Below are positions 1-8,024 of a stretch of DNA of 33,062 nucleotides, in pieces; the stretch's first letter is position 1, and every line of letters starts with the position of its first letter. The stretch comes from Streptomyces ureilyticus. Its GTDB lineage: Bacteria; Actinomycetota; Actinomycetes; Streptomycetales; Streptomycetaceae. The notes under the pieces were generated by a model that worked only from the letters and a program-made list of their open reading frames with translations, was not told the DNA's origin and made no database searches. Location of the stretch: contig NZ_JAAKZX010000101.1 of assembly GCF_011045025.1 (NCBI RefSeq), positions 1 through 33,062 of the forward strand. Direction: 5' to 3'. The position numbers and the translations under genes were made by a program.

Positions 1-217
1 GAGATCACCCGCCCGCAGGGCGGCCTCAGGGCGTACGCCCGAGCATTCGAGGAGCTGTTTCTGTGACGGTCGCCGCAGAGTGGAACAGCCGCTCCAGCAC
101 CACCGGCACACCCGGCCGGCCCCCCTTCCGGGCGAGCACACAGCGCAGGTCCTCGCCGAGACGGGCCGGAAGCCCGAGCAGATCAAGAAGCTTTTCGACG
201 CGGAGGTCGTGCGATGA
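1..217 (+). pseudogene. C-terminal tail of a CaiB/BaiF-type CoA-transferase, apparently frameshifted
   Basis: The last 30 codons, ending at the TGA at 215-217, read PLPGEHTAQVLAE...IKKLFDAEVV, the usual closing pattern of class III (CaiB/BaiF) CoA-transferases; compare the intact copy at 4461-5711, which ends with GQHTDALLTELG and a similar IAALRAQG segment. The preceding family-like pieces lie in other frames: DHPPAGRPQGVRPSIR in the frame beginning at base 3, and SGTAAPAPPAHPAGPP starting at 79. Reading the whole tail therefore needs two +1 shifts, one between about 50 and 79 and one near the C6 run at about 120-125. The gene is cut by the window edge, so it may be a pseudogene or contain sequencing errors. 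The family assignment of the last 30 codons is fairly firm; the frameshift reading is inference. Confidence 0.5.
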
Positions 218-281
218 ACCGGCGTACCACGCGAAAGCCCTGCATGGCCGACCGCGGGCCGGCGCGGGAAGGGAGCGGCAC

Positions 282-2045
282 ATGACCGACTACTGGCCCG
301 CGGGACTGCCTCGCCGCCTCGACTACCCCGATGTCCCGCTCGGCGCGGTGCTCGCCGGCTCGGCCCGCCGCTACCGCGACCGGGCGGCCATACGCGACGG
401 CGACCAGGTTCTCACCTTCACCGGCCTGTACGAACAGGCTGCCGCGTTCGCACACGGCCTCAGGGCGCACGGCATACGGCAGGGTGACGTGGTCGCCCTT
501 CACCTGCCCAACACCCTGTGGTTCGCCGTCGCCTACTACGGCATCACGCTCGCCGGCGCGACAGCATGCCCGGCCAACCCCGCCCAGCCGGCCAGAGCCC
601 TGCGCGCCCAGCTCGCCGACTGCTCCGCGGCAGCCGTAGTGACCCATCCGGAGCCGGCACCGGTGCTGGCCGAGGCGATCGACGGGCTGCCGGTCCGGCT
701 GGTCGTCATCGTGCCGCCCAGCGCATCGGCCCCGGCCGACAGGCCGGATGACTGCGCAAAGATCTTCGGGAAGGCGGGCACCCCCCTGGAGGCCCTCGTC
801 GCAGGCCAGAGCACCCGCCCGCCAGAGGTGCTGGTCCCCACCGACTCCGTCGCCCAGTACGGGTACACCGGCGGAACCACCGGAGCACCCAAGGGAGTGC
901 GCATACTGCACCGCAACATCGTCGCCAACACCATCCAGGTCGCCTGCTGGCGCTCCGGGGCGCTCCCCGGGCTCGACAGCGAAGGCGGTGTGGTGCTGGA
1001 CCCCTTGGAGACCTCCGGCGACTACGCCCTGGCACCGGGCAGCTACGCCACGCTGTGCATCTCGCCCTTGTTCCACGCCCTTGGCCTGATCAGCCTCAAC
1101 TTCTTCCTCCTGTGCGGCGCCACCACCATCCTGAGCGGCCGCTTCCATGCGGAGTCGTACCTGGAGCAGGTGGAACGGCACCGAATCGCGTACATCCCCG
1201 GCGCCCCGGCGCTCTATCACGCCCTGCTGGCGACACCGGCCATCCGCACGCGGGACCTCAGCTCGGTCAAGGCCGTGGTGTCGGGCGGCGCCCCCATAGA
1301 CACGCACTCGTTGGAGCAGCTGACAGAGGTCTTCCCCAACGCCGCCGTCATCGAGGGTTACGGCCTGACGGAGGCGACAGCAACCGTGTCCAGCGGCCCG
1401 ATCGCGAAGGCCGGGCTGCGCAAGCCGGGCAGCCAGGGGGTCCCCCTGTTCGACACCGAGCTGGAGATCCGGGACCCGCTGGATCCCGGCCGGAAGGTGC
1501 TGCGGGGCGAGCGCGGCGAGATCTGGATGCGGGGCCCTCAGGTGGCCTCGGGCTACCTCGACCGCCCGGACGAGACCGCCGCGCAGTTCGTCGACGGCTG
1601 GCTGCGCACCGGCGATACCGGCCACCTCGACGCGGACGGCTTCCTGTACGTCTCCGGCAGATCAAAGGACATGCTCATCTACAAGGGCTACAACGTGTAC
1701 CCGCGCGAGCTGGAGGACATCCTCGGCGGACACCCCGCAGTGCTCCAGGCATCGGTCGTCGGGAGGGCAGTGCCTGCCGTCGGCGAGGTCCCCGTCGCCT
1801 TCGTGGTCCCCGCCGCTGAGCCGCGCGCGATGGCCGAGGAGCTGATGGAGTACGTCGCGGAGCGCGTGACGCCGTACAAGCGGATCAGAGAGGTCCGTTT
1901 CGTCGACGAACTTCCCCTGTCCCCGGCCGGAAAGGTGCTGAAAACCGAGCTCCGCCGCCTGGCCCGGACGACTCGAGGCCCGGGCGAACCCCCCTCGGGC
2001 ACACAGGAATCCAGCGCGCCGGACACGGCGGAAAGGCAGGTCTGA
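282..2045 (+). CDS. Acyl-CoA synthetase/AMP-forming ligase
   Basis: ANL-superfamily ligase of 587 residues that would activate a carboxylic acid to its CoA thioester through an acyl-adenylate. Visible motifs: the P-loop GYTGGTTGAPKG (194-205), the YGLTEAT adenine-binding motif, the WLRTGDTGHLD / GRSKDMLIYKGYNVYPRE hinge region, and the catalytic lysine K551 in the PLSPAGKVLK tail. The ATG at 282 is preferred because a GGGAG ribosome site (about 270-274) lies just upstream and similarity to ligases begins here; the 73 codons of open frame upstream are not ligase-like and overlap the CoA-transferase tail. The stop is one base from the thiolase ATG, so the two are surely co-transcribed. The YKGYNVYP hinge fits fatty or aromatic acyl-CoA ligases. 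The substrate is unknown. Confidence 0.93.
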   Translation: MTDYWPAGLPRRLDYPDVPLGAVLAGSARRYRDRAAIRDGDQVLTFTGLYEQAAAFAHGLRAHGIRQGDVVALHLPNTLWFAVAYYGITLAGATACPANPAQPARALRAQLADCSAAAVVTHPEPAPVLAEAIDGLPVRLVVIVPPSASAPADRPDDCAKIFGKAGTPLEALVAGQSTRPPEVLVPTDSVAQYGYTGGTTGAPKGVRILHRNIVANTIQVACWRSGALPGLDSEGGVVLDPLETSGDYALAPGSYATLCISPLFHALGLISLNFFLLCGATTILSGRFHAESYLEQVERHRIAYIPGAPALYHALLATPAIRTRDLSSVKAVVSGGAPIDTHSLEQLTEVFPNAAVIEGYGLTEATATVSSGPIAKAGLRKPGSQGVPLFDTELEIRDPLDPGRKVLRGERGEIWMRGPQVASGYLDRPDETAAQFVDGWLRTGDTGHLDADGFLYVSGRSKDMLIYKGYNVYPRELEDILGGHPAVLQASVVGRAVPAVGEVPVAFVVPAAEPRAMAEELMEYVAERVTPYKRIREVRFVDELPLSPAGKVLKTELRRLARTTRGPGEPPSGTQESSAPDTAERQV

Positions 2046-2046
2046 C

Positions 2047-3216
2047 ATGCGTGACGCGGTCATCGTGGACGCCGTCCGTACCCCCGTGGGCAAGCGGAAC
2101 GGCTCGTTGAGCACTGTGCACCCGGTAGACCTGTCCGCCGTGGTGCTGCGGGCCCTGGCCGAACGCAACGACCTGGACCCGGCGTTGGTCGAGGACGTGC
2201 TGTGGGGCTGCGTCTCGCAGACCGGTGAGCAGGGCGGCTGCGTCGGCCGTTTCGCCGTCCTGGCCGCCGGATGGCCTGAGGAAGTGCCGGGCGTCACCAT
2301 CGACCGGCAGTGCGGATCCTCGCAGCAGGCGGCGCAGTTCGCCGCCGCGGGAGTGATGAGCGGTCAGTACGACATCGTGGTCGCGGGCGGCGTGGAGTCG
2401 ATGAGCCGCGTACCGCTGGGCTCCGGCCGCGAGCGGGGCCCCGGCGAACCCTTCGGCCCTGCCGTGCAGGCCCGGTACGGCGTCTCCCGGTTCAGCCAGG
2501 GGCTGGGCGCCGAGGAGATCGCGCGGCGCTGGCGGCTGAGCCGGGAGCAACTCGACGCGCACAGCCTCCGGTCGCACGCCAACGCGGCGGCAGCGATCGA
2601 CGAGGGGCGGTTCAAGTCCCAGATCGTGCCGGTGGACGTGACGGATGAGGACGGTTCCGTACGCACCGTCGACACGGACGAGGGAATACGGCGGGGCGGC
2701 ACGGCCGCCACGATGGCGGGTCTGAAGCCCGCTTTCACCGAGGACGGCGTGGTCACGGCCGGCAACTCCTCGCAGATATCGGACGGTGCCTCGGCGCTGC
2801 TGGTCATGAGCGGCGAGAAGGCGCGTGAACTCGGTCTGCGCCCGATCGCCCGCTTCCACTCCTTCGCCGTCGTCGGAGTCGACCCCGTGACGATGCTGAC
2901 CGGCCCCATGCCAGCCACCGAGAAGGTCCTGAAGCGCGCCGGTCTGGGCATCGAGGACATCGGCGCCTTCGAGATCAACGAGGCGTTCGCCAGCGTGACC
3001 TGCGCCTGGCTCGCCGAGACCGGCGCCGATCCGGACCGGCTCAATCCCGACGGCGGCGCCATCGCCCTCGGCCATCCCCTGGGAGCCTCCGGCGCCCGGC
3101 TGACCACGACGCTGCTCCACCACATGCGAGCCACCGGCACCCGCTACGGCCTGCAGTCGATGTGCGAGGGCGGCGGCATGGCGAACGCCACCGTCCTGGA
3201 ACTCCTTCCCCGCTGA
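2047..3216 (+). CDS. Thiolase (acetyl-CoA acetyltransferase family)
   Basis: A 389-residue thiolase of normal family length. The nucleophile is C89 in the IDRQCGSSQQA motif. H343 sits in GGAIALGHPLGASGAR and the second active-site cysteine is C373 in MCEGGG. NEAFAS, which positions the catalytic water, is present. All catalytic elements are therefore intact. As a degradative thiolase it would split a 3-oxoacyl-CoA into acetyl-CoA (or propionyl-CoA) and a shortened acyl-CoA; condensation is the reverse reaction. The ATG follows the ligase stop after a single base, with GGAAAGG about 10 bases upstream. Its place between an acyl-CoA ligase and an acyl-CoA dehydrogenase supports a beta-oxidation-like role. 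Confidence 0.95.
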   Translation: MRDAVIVDAVRTPVGKRNGSLSTVHPVDLSAVVLRALAERNDLDPALVEDVLWGCVSQTGEQGGCVGRFAVLAAGWPEEVPGVTIDRQCGSSQQAAQFAAAGVMSGQYDIVVAGGVESMSRVPLGSGRERGPGEPFGPAVQARYGVSRFSQGLGAEEIARRWRLSREQLDAHSLRSHANAAAAIDEGRFKSQIVPVDVTDEDGSVRTVDTDEGIRRGGTAATMAGLKPAFTEDGVVTAGNSSQISDGASALLVMSGEKARELGLRPIARFHSFAVVGVDPVTMLTGPMPATEKVLKRAGLGIEDIGAFEINEAFASVTCAWLAETGADPDRLNPDGGAIALGHPLGASGARLTTTLLHHMRATGTRYGLQSMCEGGGMANATVLELLPR

Positions 3217-3240
3217 GCACGAGCAGCCGGAGCAGCTGGA

Positions 3241-4464
3241 GTGGCCAAGCGGCCCAAGCAGCCCGAGCCCTGGGGCCCGCTCGACCAGGCGCCCACAACC
3301 GAGGAGTGCGAAAAGCCAATGGAACCTGACGAGTTCGACGCCGTTCTGGCGGCGGTGCGGGCCTTCGTGCGCGAGAAGGTCGTCCCGCGCGAGAACGAGA
3401 TCGAGGAGAAGGACGAGATCCCGGCGGACCTCCGCGAGAAGGCCGCGGCCATGGGCCTGTTCGGCTACGCACTGCCCCAGGAGTACGGCGGCCTTGGCTT
3501 CTCCATGACGGAGGACGTGCGCCTTTCTCTGGAGATCGGCTACACCACGCCCGCGTTCCGCTCGATGTTCAGCATCAACAACGGGGTCGCCGGCCAACTC
3601 CTGGCGAGTACCGGCACCGAGGAGCAGAAGCGGCGCTATCTGCCGCGGATGGCCTCCGGGGAGTTGATCGCGGCGTTCACGCTCACGGAGGCGGAGGCGG
3701 GCTCGGACCCCAGCGGTATCAGGACCCGTGCCGCACGCGACGGGGACGGCTACGTCCTGAACGGCAGCAAACGGTTCATCACCAATGCCCCGCTCGCCGG
3801 TGTCTTCATGGTGTTCGCCCGCACCGGGCCGCAGAACACGGGCGCCGAGGGGATCTCCGTCTTCGCCGTCGACGCGGACACCCCGGGTCTCACTGTCGGT
3901 CCAAGGGACCACAAGATGGGCCAGTCGGGTGCCTTGAGCGCCGAGGTCTTCTTCGACGACGTACGCCTTCCGGCGAGTGCCCTCGTCGGAGAACGCGAGG
4001 AAGAGGGATTCCGCACCGCCATGCGGTCGCTGGCGAGGGGACGTCTGAGCGTAGCGGCGATGTGTGTGGGGCTGGCCGGGCGCATCCTGGACGAAAGCGT
4101 CACGCACGCCTCGGTCACCCGGCAGGGCGGGCGTCCCATCGGCGAGTTCCAGCTCGTCCAGGCCATGCTCGCCGAGTCACACGCCGAGATGTATGCGGGC
4201 CGCGCCATGGTCCTTGAGGCGGCCCGCGCGTACGACTCGGGCGAGGACCGCAGGCTGGCGCCGTCCTCCACGAAACTGTTCTGCAGCGAGATGGTGGGCC
4301 GGGTGGCCGACCGTGCCGTCCAGATACACGGGGGTATGGGATACATGCGCCACGTTCCCGTCGAGCGCTTCTACCGGGACGTGCGACTGTTCCGCATCTA
4401 CGAGGGGACGAGCGAGATCCAGAAGCTCATCGTGGGCAGGCAGTTGCTGCGGGAGCACGCGTGA
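3241..4464 (+). CDS. Acyl-CoA dehydrogenase
   Basis: FAD-dependent acyl-CoA dehydrogenase of 407 residues from the GTG start. It shows the family order: an N-terminal helical domain, a middle beta domain with AFTLTEAEAGSDPSGI and KRFITNA (FAD/substrate contacts), and a C-terminal helical domain with QIHGGMGYM and IYEGTSEIQ. In IYEGT the glutamate E388 aligns with the catalytic base of medium-chain enzymes. It would introduce the 2,3 double bond of a saturated acyl-CoA and pass electrons to ETF. The start is uncertain: the GTG at 3241 gives a polar 26-residue leader, while the ATG at 3319 (gaggag 12 bases before it) gives the more usual N-terminus MEPDEFDAVLAAVR. The stop overlaps the next start (GTGA). 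Confidence 0.94.
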   Translation: MAKRPKQPEPWGPLDQAPTTEECEKPMEPDEFDAVLAAVRAFVREKVVPRENEIEEKDEIPADLREKAAAMGLFGYALPQEYGGLGFSMTEDVRLSLEIGYTTPAFRSMFSINNGVAGQLLASTGTEEQKRRYLPRMASGELIAAFTLTEAEAGSDPSGIRTRAARDGDGYVLNGSKRFITNAPLAGVFMVFARTGPQNTGAEGISVFAVDADTPGLTVGPRDHKMGQSGALSAEVFFDDVRLPASALVGEREEEGFRTAMRSLARGRLSVAAMCVGLAGRILDESVTHASVTRQGGRPIGEFQLVQAMLAESHAEMYAGRAMVLEAARAYDSGEDRRLAPSSTKLFCSEMVGRVADRAVQIHGGMGYMRHVPVERFYRDVRLFRIYEGTSEIQKLIVGRQLLREHA

Positions 4465-5711
4465 CGGGCGGCGCGGGCGGCCCCATGAGCGAGGCGCGCG
4501 AGGCCAAGCCGGCCGGGCCACTGGCGGGCATCACGGTGGTGTCCCTGGAGCAGGCGGTGGCGGCCCCCATCTGCACCCGCACCCTCGGTGACTTCGGGGC
4601 TCGGGTGATCAAGGTGGAGAACCCGGAAGGCGGTGACTTCGCCCGGCACTACGACGACGTGGTGGGCGGCATGGCGGCGCACTTCGTATGGGTCAACCGG
4701 GGCAAGGAGTCGGTCACGCTGAACCTGAAGGATCCGGCCGGGATGGCGGTACTCCGCCGGTTGCTCGACCGCGCCGATGTGATGGTCTCCAATCTTGCTC
4801 CCGGTGCCACGGCGAGGCTCGGAATCGCGCCCGCCGACCTGGCCGTCAGCCACCCGGAACTCATCGCCGTGGAGATCGACGGTTACGGGCCGGGAGGTCC
4901 GCTGTCCCACAAGCGCGCTTACGATCTGCTGGCCCAGGCGGAGTCGGGCGCATGCGCGATGACGGGCTTTCCCGGTGCGCCGGCCAAGCCCGGTCCGCCG
5001 ATGGCCGACGTGTGCACCGGCCTGTATGCCGCGTTGTCGGTTCTGGCGCTGCTCTGCGGCAAGGAGCGTGGCCATGGTCGCGGCGCCGCCGCGGTCGCGG
5101 TGAGCTTGTTCGACACGATGACGGAGTTGATGGGATATCAGCTCACCTACACGCTGCACACGGGTGTGGACCAGCAGCCGGTCGGCATGGGCTCGCCCGC
5201 GGTGGCGCCGTACGGCGCCTACCGCACAGCGGACGGCCAGACCGTCGTCCTGGGCACGACGAACGACCGGGAATGGCGGCGATTCGCGCGCGACCTTCTC
5301 GGCCGGCCCGACCTGGCCGACGACGAACGCTTTCGTACCACCTCCGGCCGGGTCGCGCACCGTGAGCTCCTGGACGCGGAGATCGCCGACTGGTGCGCAC
5401 GCCATGACCTGACGCAGGTGCAGAGCGACGCGGATGCCGCAGGGATCGGGAATGCCCGGTTCAACACACCGAGCGAGGTCATATCCCATCCGCATCTGAC
5501 GGCCCGCGACCGGTGGCGCCGGATCGACACGCCTCACGGTCAGGTACCCGCCCTGCTTCCACCTCCGGTCATCGCCGGCTACGAGCCACCGATGGGTGGG
5601 ATCCCCGCACTCGGTCAGCACACCGACGCCCTGCTCACCGAACTCGGCGTCACCGAGGACGACATCGCTGCGCTGCGCGCACAAGGCGCGGTGGCCCCGA
5701 CCCCTCGCTGA
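4461..5711 (+). CDS. CaiB/BaiF family (class III) CoA-transferase
   Basis: A 416-residue class III CoA-transferase, which moves CoA between carboxylic acids through aspartyl-anhydride intermediates. The N-terminal LAGITVVSLEQAVAAP and ARVIKVENPEGGD motifs are typical, and the catalytic aspartate is D183 in PPMADVCTGLYAAL. The protein ends GQHTDALLTELG with IAALRAQG shortly after, the normal family ending. The GTG start overlaps the dehydrogenase stop by four bases (GTGA), implying translational coupling; an internal ATG at 4485 is an alternative that still keeps the domain whole. This is the last gene of the operon. Together with the broken copy at the left edge it suggests that the pathway recycles CoA from product to incoming acid. 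The substrate is unknown. Confidence 0.93.
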   Translation: MTGGAGGPMSEAREAKPAGPLAGITVVSLEQAVAAPICTRTLGDFGARVIKVENPEGGDFARHYDDVVGGMAAHFVWVNRGKESVTLNLKDPAGMAVLRRLLDRADVMVSNLAPGATARLGIAPADLAVSHPELIAVEIDGYGPGGPLSHKRAYDLLAQAESGACAMTGFPGAPAKPGPPMADVCTGLYAALSVLALLCGKERGHGRGAAAVAVSLFDTMTELMGYQLTYTLHTGVDQQPVGMGSPAVAPYGAYRTADGQTVVLGTTNDREWRRFARDLLGRPDLADDERFRTTSGRVAHRELLDAEIADWCARHDLTQVQSDADAAGIGNARFNTPSEVISHPHLTARDRWRRIDTPHGQVPALLPPPVIAGYEPPMGGIPALGQHTDALLTELGVTEDDIAALRAQGAVAPTPR

Positions 5712-6313
5712 GGTGCCGGATCCATGCCTCGACGGCGCCATCGGGATGACCATCGGCGGTCGCAGCGTACGAAGACCGTGGACGATGCTGACGGCGTACG
5801 ACGTGCACGGACGGCGGGCATTCGCACGACGATCGCTCGGCATCAGGTTCCGGCGCGGGTCACTTCCGTTCTCGTCTCCCGTCACATACGGCAGCGGTGA
5901 TCAGCCCTCCGGCGGAGGAGACGATCTCATCGCCCGGGCTGAGCGGAACGTCCGCGCACTGACGACCGTGGCCCGGGAACTCGGGCCCTTCCTCTCCGCC
6001 GCGTACGGAAGGACGGCTGACCGCCCCCGCTGCTCAAACGTGGCCCAGGCGACCGCCGGCGCCACCGTTGAAAGAGCTGAGGCGGCGCGGCAACCTCCTC
6101 TTCCGAGGACTGGAAACCCTCCCCGCGGAGCTCTCGGCCAACCAGACCCCATGAGGTGCGCGGACGGCCGGGAATTCGCCGTGCGTGGCCTGTATCGCCT
6201 GGCATCGCGTTCCATGCCGACCTTGGTGATTTGCCATTGTGTACGTCCGTGCAGCGACCTGCCTGTCGGCCAGGGGTAAGCCGTCCTCCCAACTTCCTCC
6301 TCACGCAGCACTC
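5712..6313. other. Intergenic stretch, no gene recognised
   Basis: About 600 bases between the CoA-transferase stop and the LPMO promoter. Open frames exist in several phases (for example one running to 6279 on + and one on - from 6326), but none resembles a known family, none has a convincing ribosome site with codon bias throughout, and they overlap one another. Short stretches such as 5930-6010 look codon-like, so decayed coding sequence is possible. Confidence 0.4.
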
Positions 6314-6351
6314 TTGACGCGACCACGTCCGCCGGTATGGTCTAGTCCAAG
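6314..6351 (+). promoter_or_regulatory. Promoter with dre-like DasR operator for the LPMO gene
   Basis: TTGACG (6314-6319), a 16-bp spacer and TATGGT (6336-6341) form a sigma-70-type promoter. The -10 box is overlapped by TGGTCTAGTCCA (6338-6349), one change from the palindromic core TGGTCTAGACCA of the DasR-responsive element (dre) of streptomycete chitin and GlcNAc genes. Binding there would block the -10 region, and glucosamine-6-phosphate is the known inducer of DasR. The motif match is seen; regulation is inferred from known dre biology. A long leader of about 160 bases follows before the start codon. Confidence 0.75.
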
Positions 6352-6516
6352 TAGCGTGTCCCGTCCGGACTGGTGTACCCCGTCGCGTCTGCACACGGGA
6401 TTCGCGCTGCCGACCTTCGCACTCTTGGTCCCCCACCCACGAGAAGCCGACCCGCCGTACCGGGTTCCCCGCAACCCTGCACATCCGCGGGACGGGCCTC
6501 CAGTGAAGGAGAGAAC

Positions 6517-7035
6517 ATGCACGCAAGGAAGAAGACGGCCGTGCTCGTCGGCGCGGCGCTCGCCCCGGTGATCGCCGTGAGCCTGCCCGCGTCCTCCGCG
6601 AGCGCACACGGTTACATCTCCAATCCGCCGAGCAGGCAGGCACAGTGTGCGGCCGGGACGATCGGCTGCGGCGACATCAAGTACGAGCCGCAGAGTGTCG
6701 AGGGCCCGAAGGGGCTGACCAGCTGCAGCGGCGGCAACTCACGCTTCGCCGAGCTCGACGACGACGGCAAGGGCTGGAAGGTCACTCCGGTGAGCAGCAC
6801 CACGGAGTTCCAGTGGACCCTGACAGCCCGTCACTCCACCAGCACCTGGCAGTACTTCGCCGGTGGACAGAAGATCGCCGAGTTCAACGACAACGGTGCC
6901 CAGCCCGGCTCGACCGTCACCCACCAGGTGAACTTCGGCGGGCTCAGCGGCCAGCAGAAGGTGCTGGCCGTCTGGAACATCGCCGACACCGCCAACGCCT
7001 TCTACGCCTGCATCGACGTCAACGTCGGCGGCTGA
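6517..7035 (+). CDS. Secreted chitin-active lytic polysaccharide monooxygenase (AA10)
   Basis: A 172-residue preprotein with a Lys/Arg-rich start, a hydrophobic core and cleavage after ASA (residue 30). This exposes H31 (HGYISNPPSRQ) as the N-terminal histidine of the copper 'histidine brace'. The second brace histidine is H106 in TARHSTSTWQYF, and F162 in DTANAFYACIDV matches the axial Phe and C-terminal signature of AA10/CBM33. The mature enzyme is only about 142 residues with no carbohydrate-binding module, like the compact AA10 proteins of streptomycetes. It would oxidatively cleave crystalline chitin outside the cell. The ATG at 6517 has AAGGAGAG just upstream; upstream codons in frame are not a signal peptide. 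The dre-like operator upstream and the GH19 chitinase immediately downstream support the chitin role. Confidence 0.93.
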   Translation: MHARKKTAVLVGAALAPVIAVSLPASSASAHGYISNPPSRQAQCAAGTIGCGDIKYEPQSVEGPKGLTSCSGGNSRFAELDDDGKGWKVTPVSSTTEFQWTLTARHSTSTWQYFAGGQKIAEFNDNGAQPGSTVTHQVNFGGLSGQQKVLAVWNIADTANAFYACIDVNVGG

Positions 7036-7127
7036 AGCGACAGTTCACGGACCATGGGTGGAACGCCGGTTCGCCTGTGCGGGCGATGACACCCGCGCAC
7101 ACTCACGGACACCCCCCACACCCCCAC

Positions 7128-7149
7128 CGTTTCCCTCCAACGGGAAACG
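7128..7149 (+). terminator. Perfect inverted repeat between the LPMO and chitinase genes
   Basis: CGTTTCCC (7128-7135), a 6-nt loop and GGGAAACG (7142-7149) form a perfect 8-bp stem 39 bases before the chitinase start. No T-run follows. It may be a terminator of the LPMO transcript, a processing or stability hairpin, or an operator for the chitinase gene. Confidence 0.45.
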
Positions 7150-7187
7150 TGCGCTCTCTCGCGCCCTGATCCATGGAGTGATTCCCC

Positions 7188-7913
7188 ATGCGTCGACGTA
7201 CGCTCGGGCTGCTGACCGCCACCGGTGCGGCAGCCCTGCTCTCCTTTGCGACCCTCGCCCCGCCGGCCCTGGCGCAGAAGACGACGGCAGCCGCCGATTT
7301 CGTCGTCAGTGAAAGCCAGTTCAACCAGATGTTCCCGAACCGGAACTCGTTCTACACGTACAGCGGCCTCACGGCCGCGCTGAGCGCCTACCCCGGTTTC
7401 ACCACGACCGGCAGCGACACCGTGCGCAAGCAAGAGGCCGCCGCCTTCCTGGCGAATGTCAGCCATGAGACGGGCGGCCTGGTCCACATCGTCGAGGAGA
7501 ACACCGCCAACTACCCGCACTACTGCGATACGAGCCAGCCGTACGGCTGCCCCGCGGGCCACGACAAGTACTACGGCCGGGGTCCGATCCAGCTGAGCTG
7601 GAACTTCAACTACAAGGCGGCGGGCGACGCCCTGGGCATCGATCTGCTCAACAACCCCGACCTGGTGCAGAACGACTCCGCCGTGTCCTGGAAGACCGGG
7701 CTCTGGTACTGGAACACGCAGACCGGCCCCGGGACCATGACGCCGCACAACGCCATGGTCAACAGCGCCGGATTCGGCGAGACCATCCGCAGCATCAACG
7801 GCAGCCTGGAGTGCAACGGCGGAAATCCGTCGCAGGTACAGAGCCGCATCGACAAATACCAGCAGTTCACGCAGATCCTGGGCGTGACCCCGGGCGGCAA
7901 CCTCAGCTGCTGA
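7188..7913 (+). CDS. Secreted GH19 chitinase, single catalytic domain
   Basis: A 241-residue preprotein with signal peptide MRRRTLGLL...APPALA (cleavage about residue 29) and a GH19 catalytic domain that begins FVVSESQFNQMFPNRN. The catalytic acid E94 lies in NVSHETGG and the second glutamate E103 in VHIVEENTANYPHYCD, with the same nine-residue spacing as in Streptomyces ChiC-type enzymes. The substrate-groove motif YYGRGPIQLSWNFNY is intact, as is the C-terminal Cys. Unlike many streptomycete GH19 enzymes there is no N-terminal chitin-binding domain. The start has GGAG nine bases upstream. Paired with the LPMO gene it forms a secreted chitin-degrading set: oxidative chain breaks plus endo-hydrolysis. 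A role against fungal walls is also possible. Confidence 0.96.
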   Translation: MRRRTLGLLTATGAAALLSFATLAPPALAQKTTAAADFVVSESQFNQMFPNRNSFYTYSGLTAALSAYPGFTTTGSDTVRKQEAAAFLANVSHETGGLVHIVEENTANYPHYCDTSQPYGCPAGHDKYYGRGPIQLSWNFNYKAAGDALGIDLLNNPDLVQNDSAVSWKTGLWYWNTQTGPGTMTPHNAMVNSAGFGETIRSINGSLECNGGNPSQVQSRIDKYQQFTQILGVTPGGNLSC

Positions 7914-7926
7914 CGCCCGCCCCACC

Positions 7927-7964
7927 AGGGGTCGCGCCCCGCCTCGCGGCGGGACGCGATCCCT
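7927..7964 (+). terminator. Strong hairpin terminator after the GH19 chitinase
   Basis: A 17-bp stem (left arm 7927-7943, TCGC loop 7944-7947, right arm 7948-7964) with one mismatch and one G-U pair starts 13 bases after the chitinase stop. There is no U-tract, which is common for actinomycete terminators. Confidence 0.75.
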
Positions 7965-8008
7965 CAGCCCTTCACCGCGCCGGCGGTGAGCAAGGTCACC
8001 GCCCGCCA
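7964..8008 (-). pseudogene. Possible tail of a sugar ABC-transporter permease
   Basis: Read on the minus strand, the bases just before the stop at 7966-7964 give VTLLTAGAVKG followed by TGA. LTAGAVKG is a very common C-terminus of MalG/CUT1-type sugar permeases in streptomycetes. Nothing upstream is recognisable as permease, so at most about 14 codons survive. The match is short and could be chance. Confidence 0.3.
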
Positions 8009-8024
8009 GCACGTCGTGCTCGGT

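Noticed and set aside
1885..4107. A 740-codon minus frame
   Set aside because: Antisense to thiolase and acyl-CoA dehydrogenase, which have complete catalytic motifs.
5596..6279. A 227-codon frame after the CoA-transferase
   Set aside because: It begins inside the CoA-transferase gene and has no domain or ribosome site; a decayed gene cannot be excluded.
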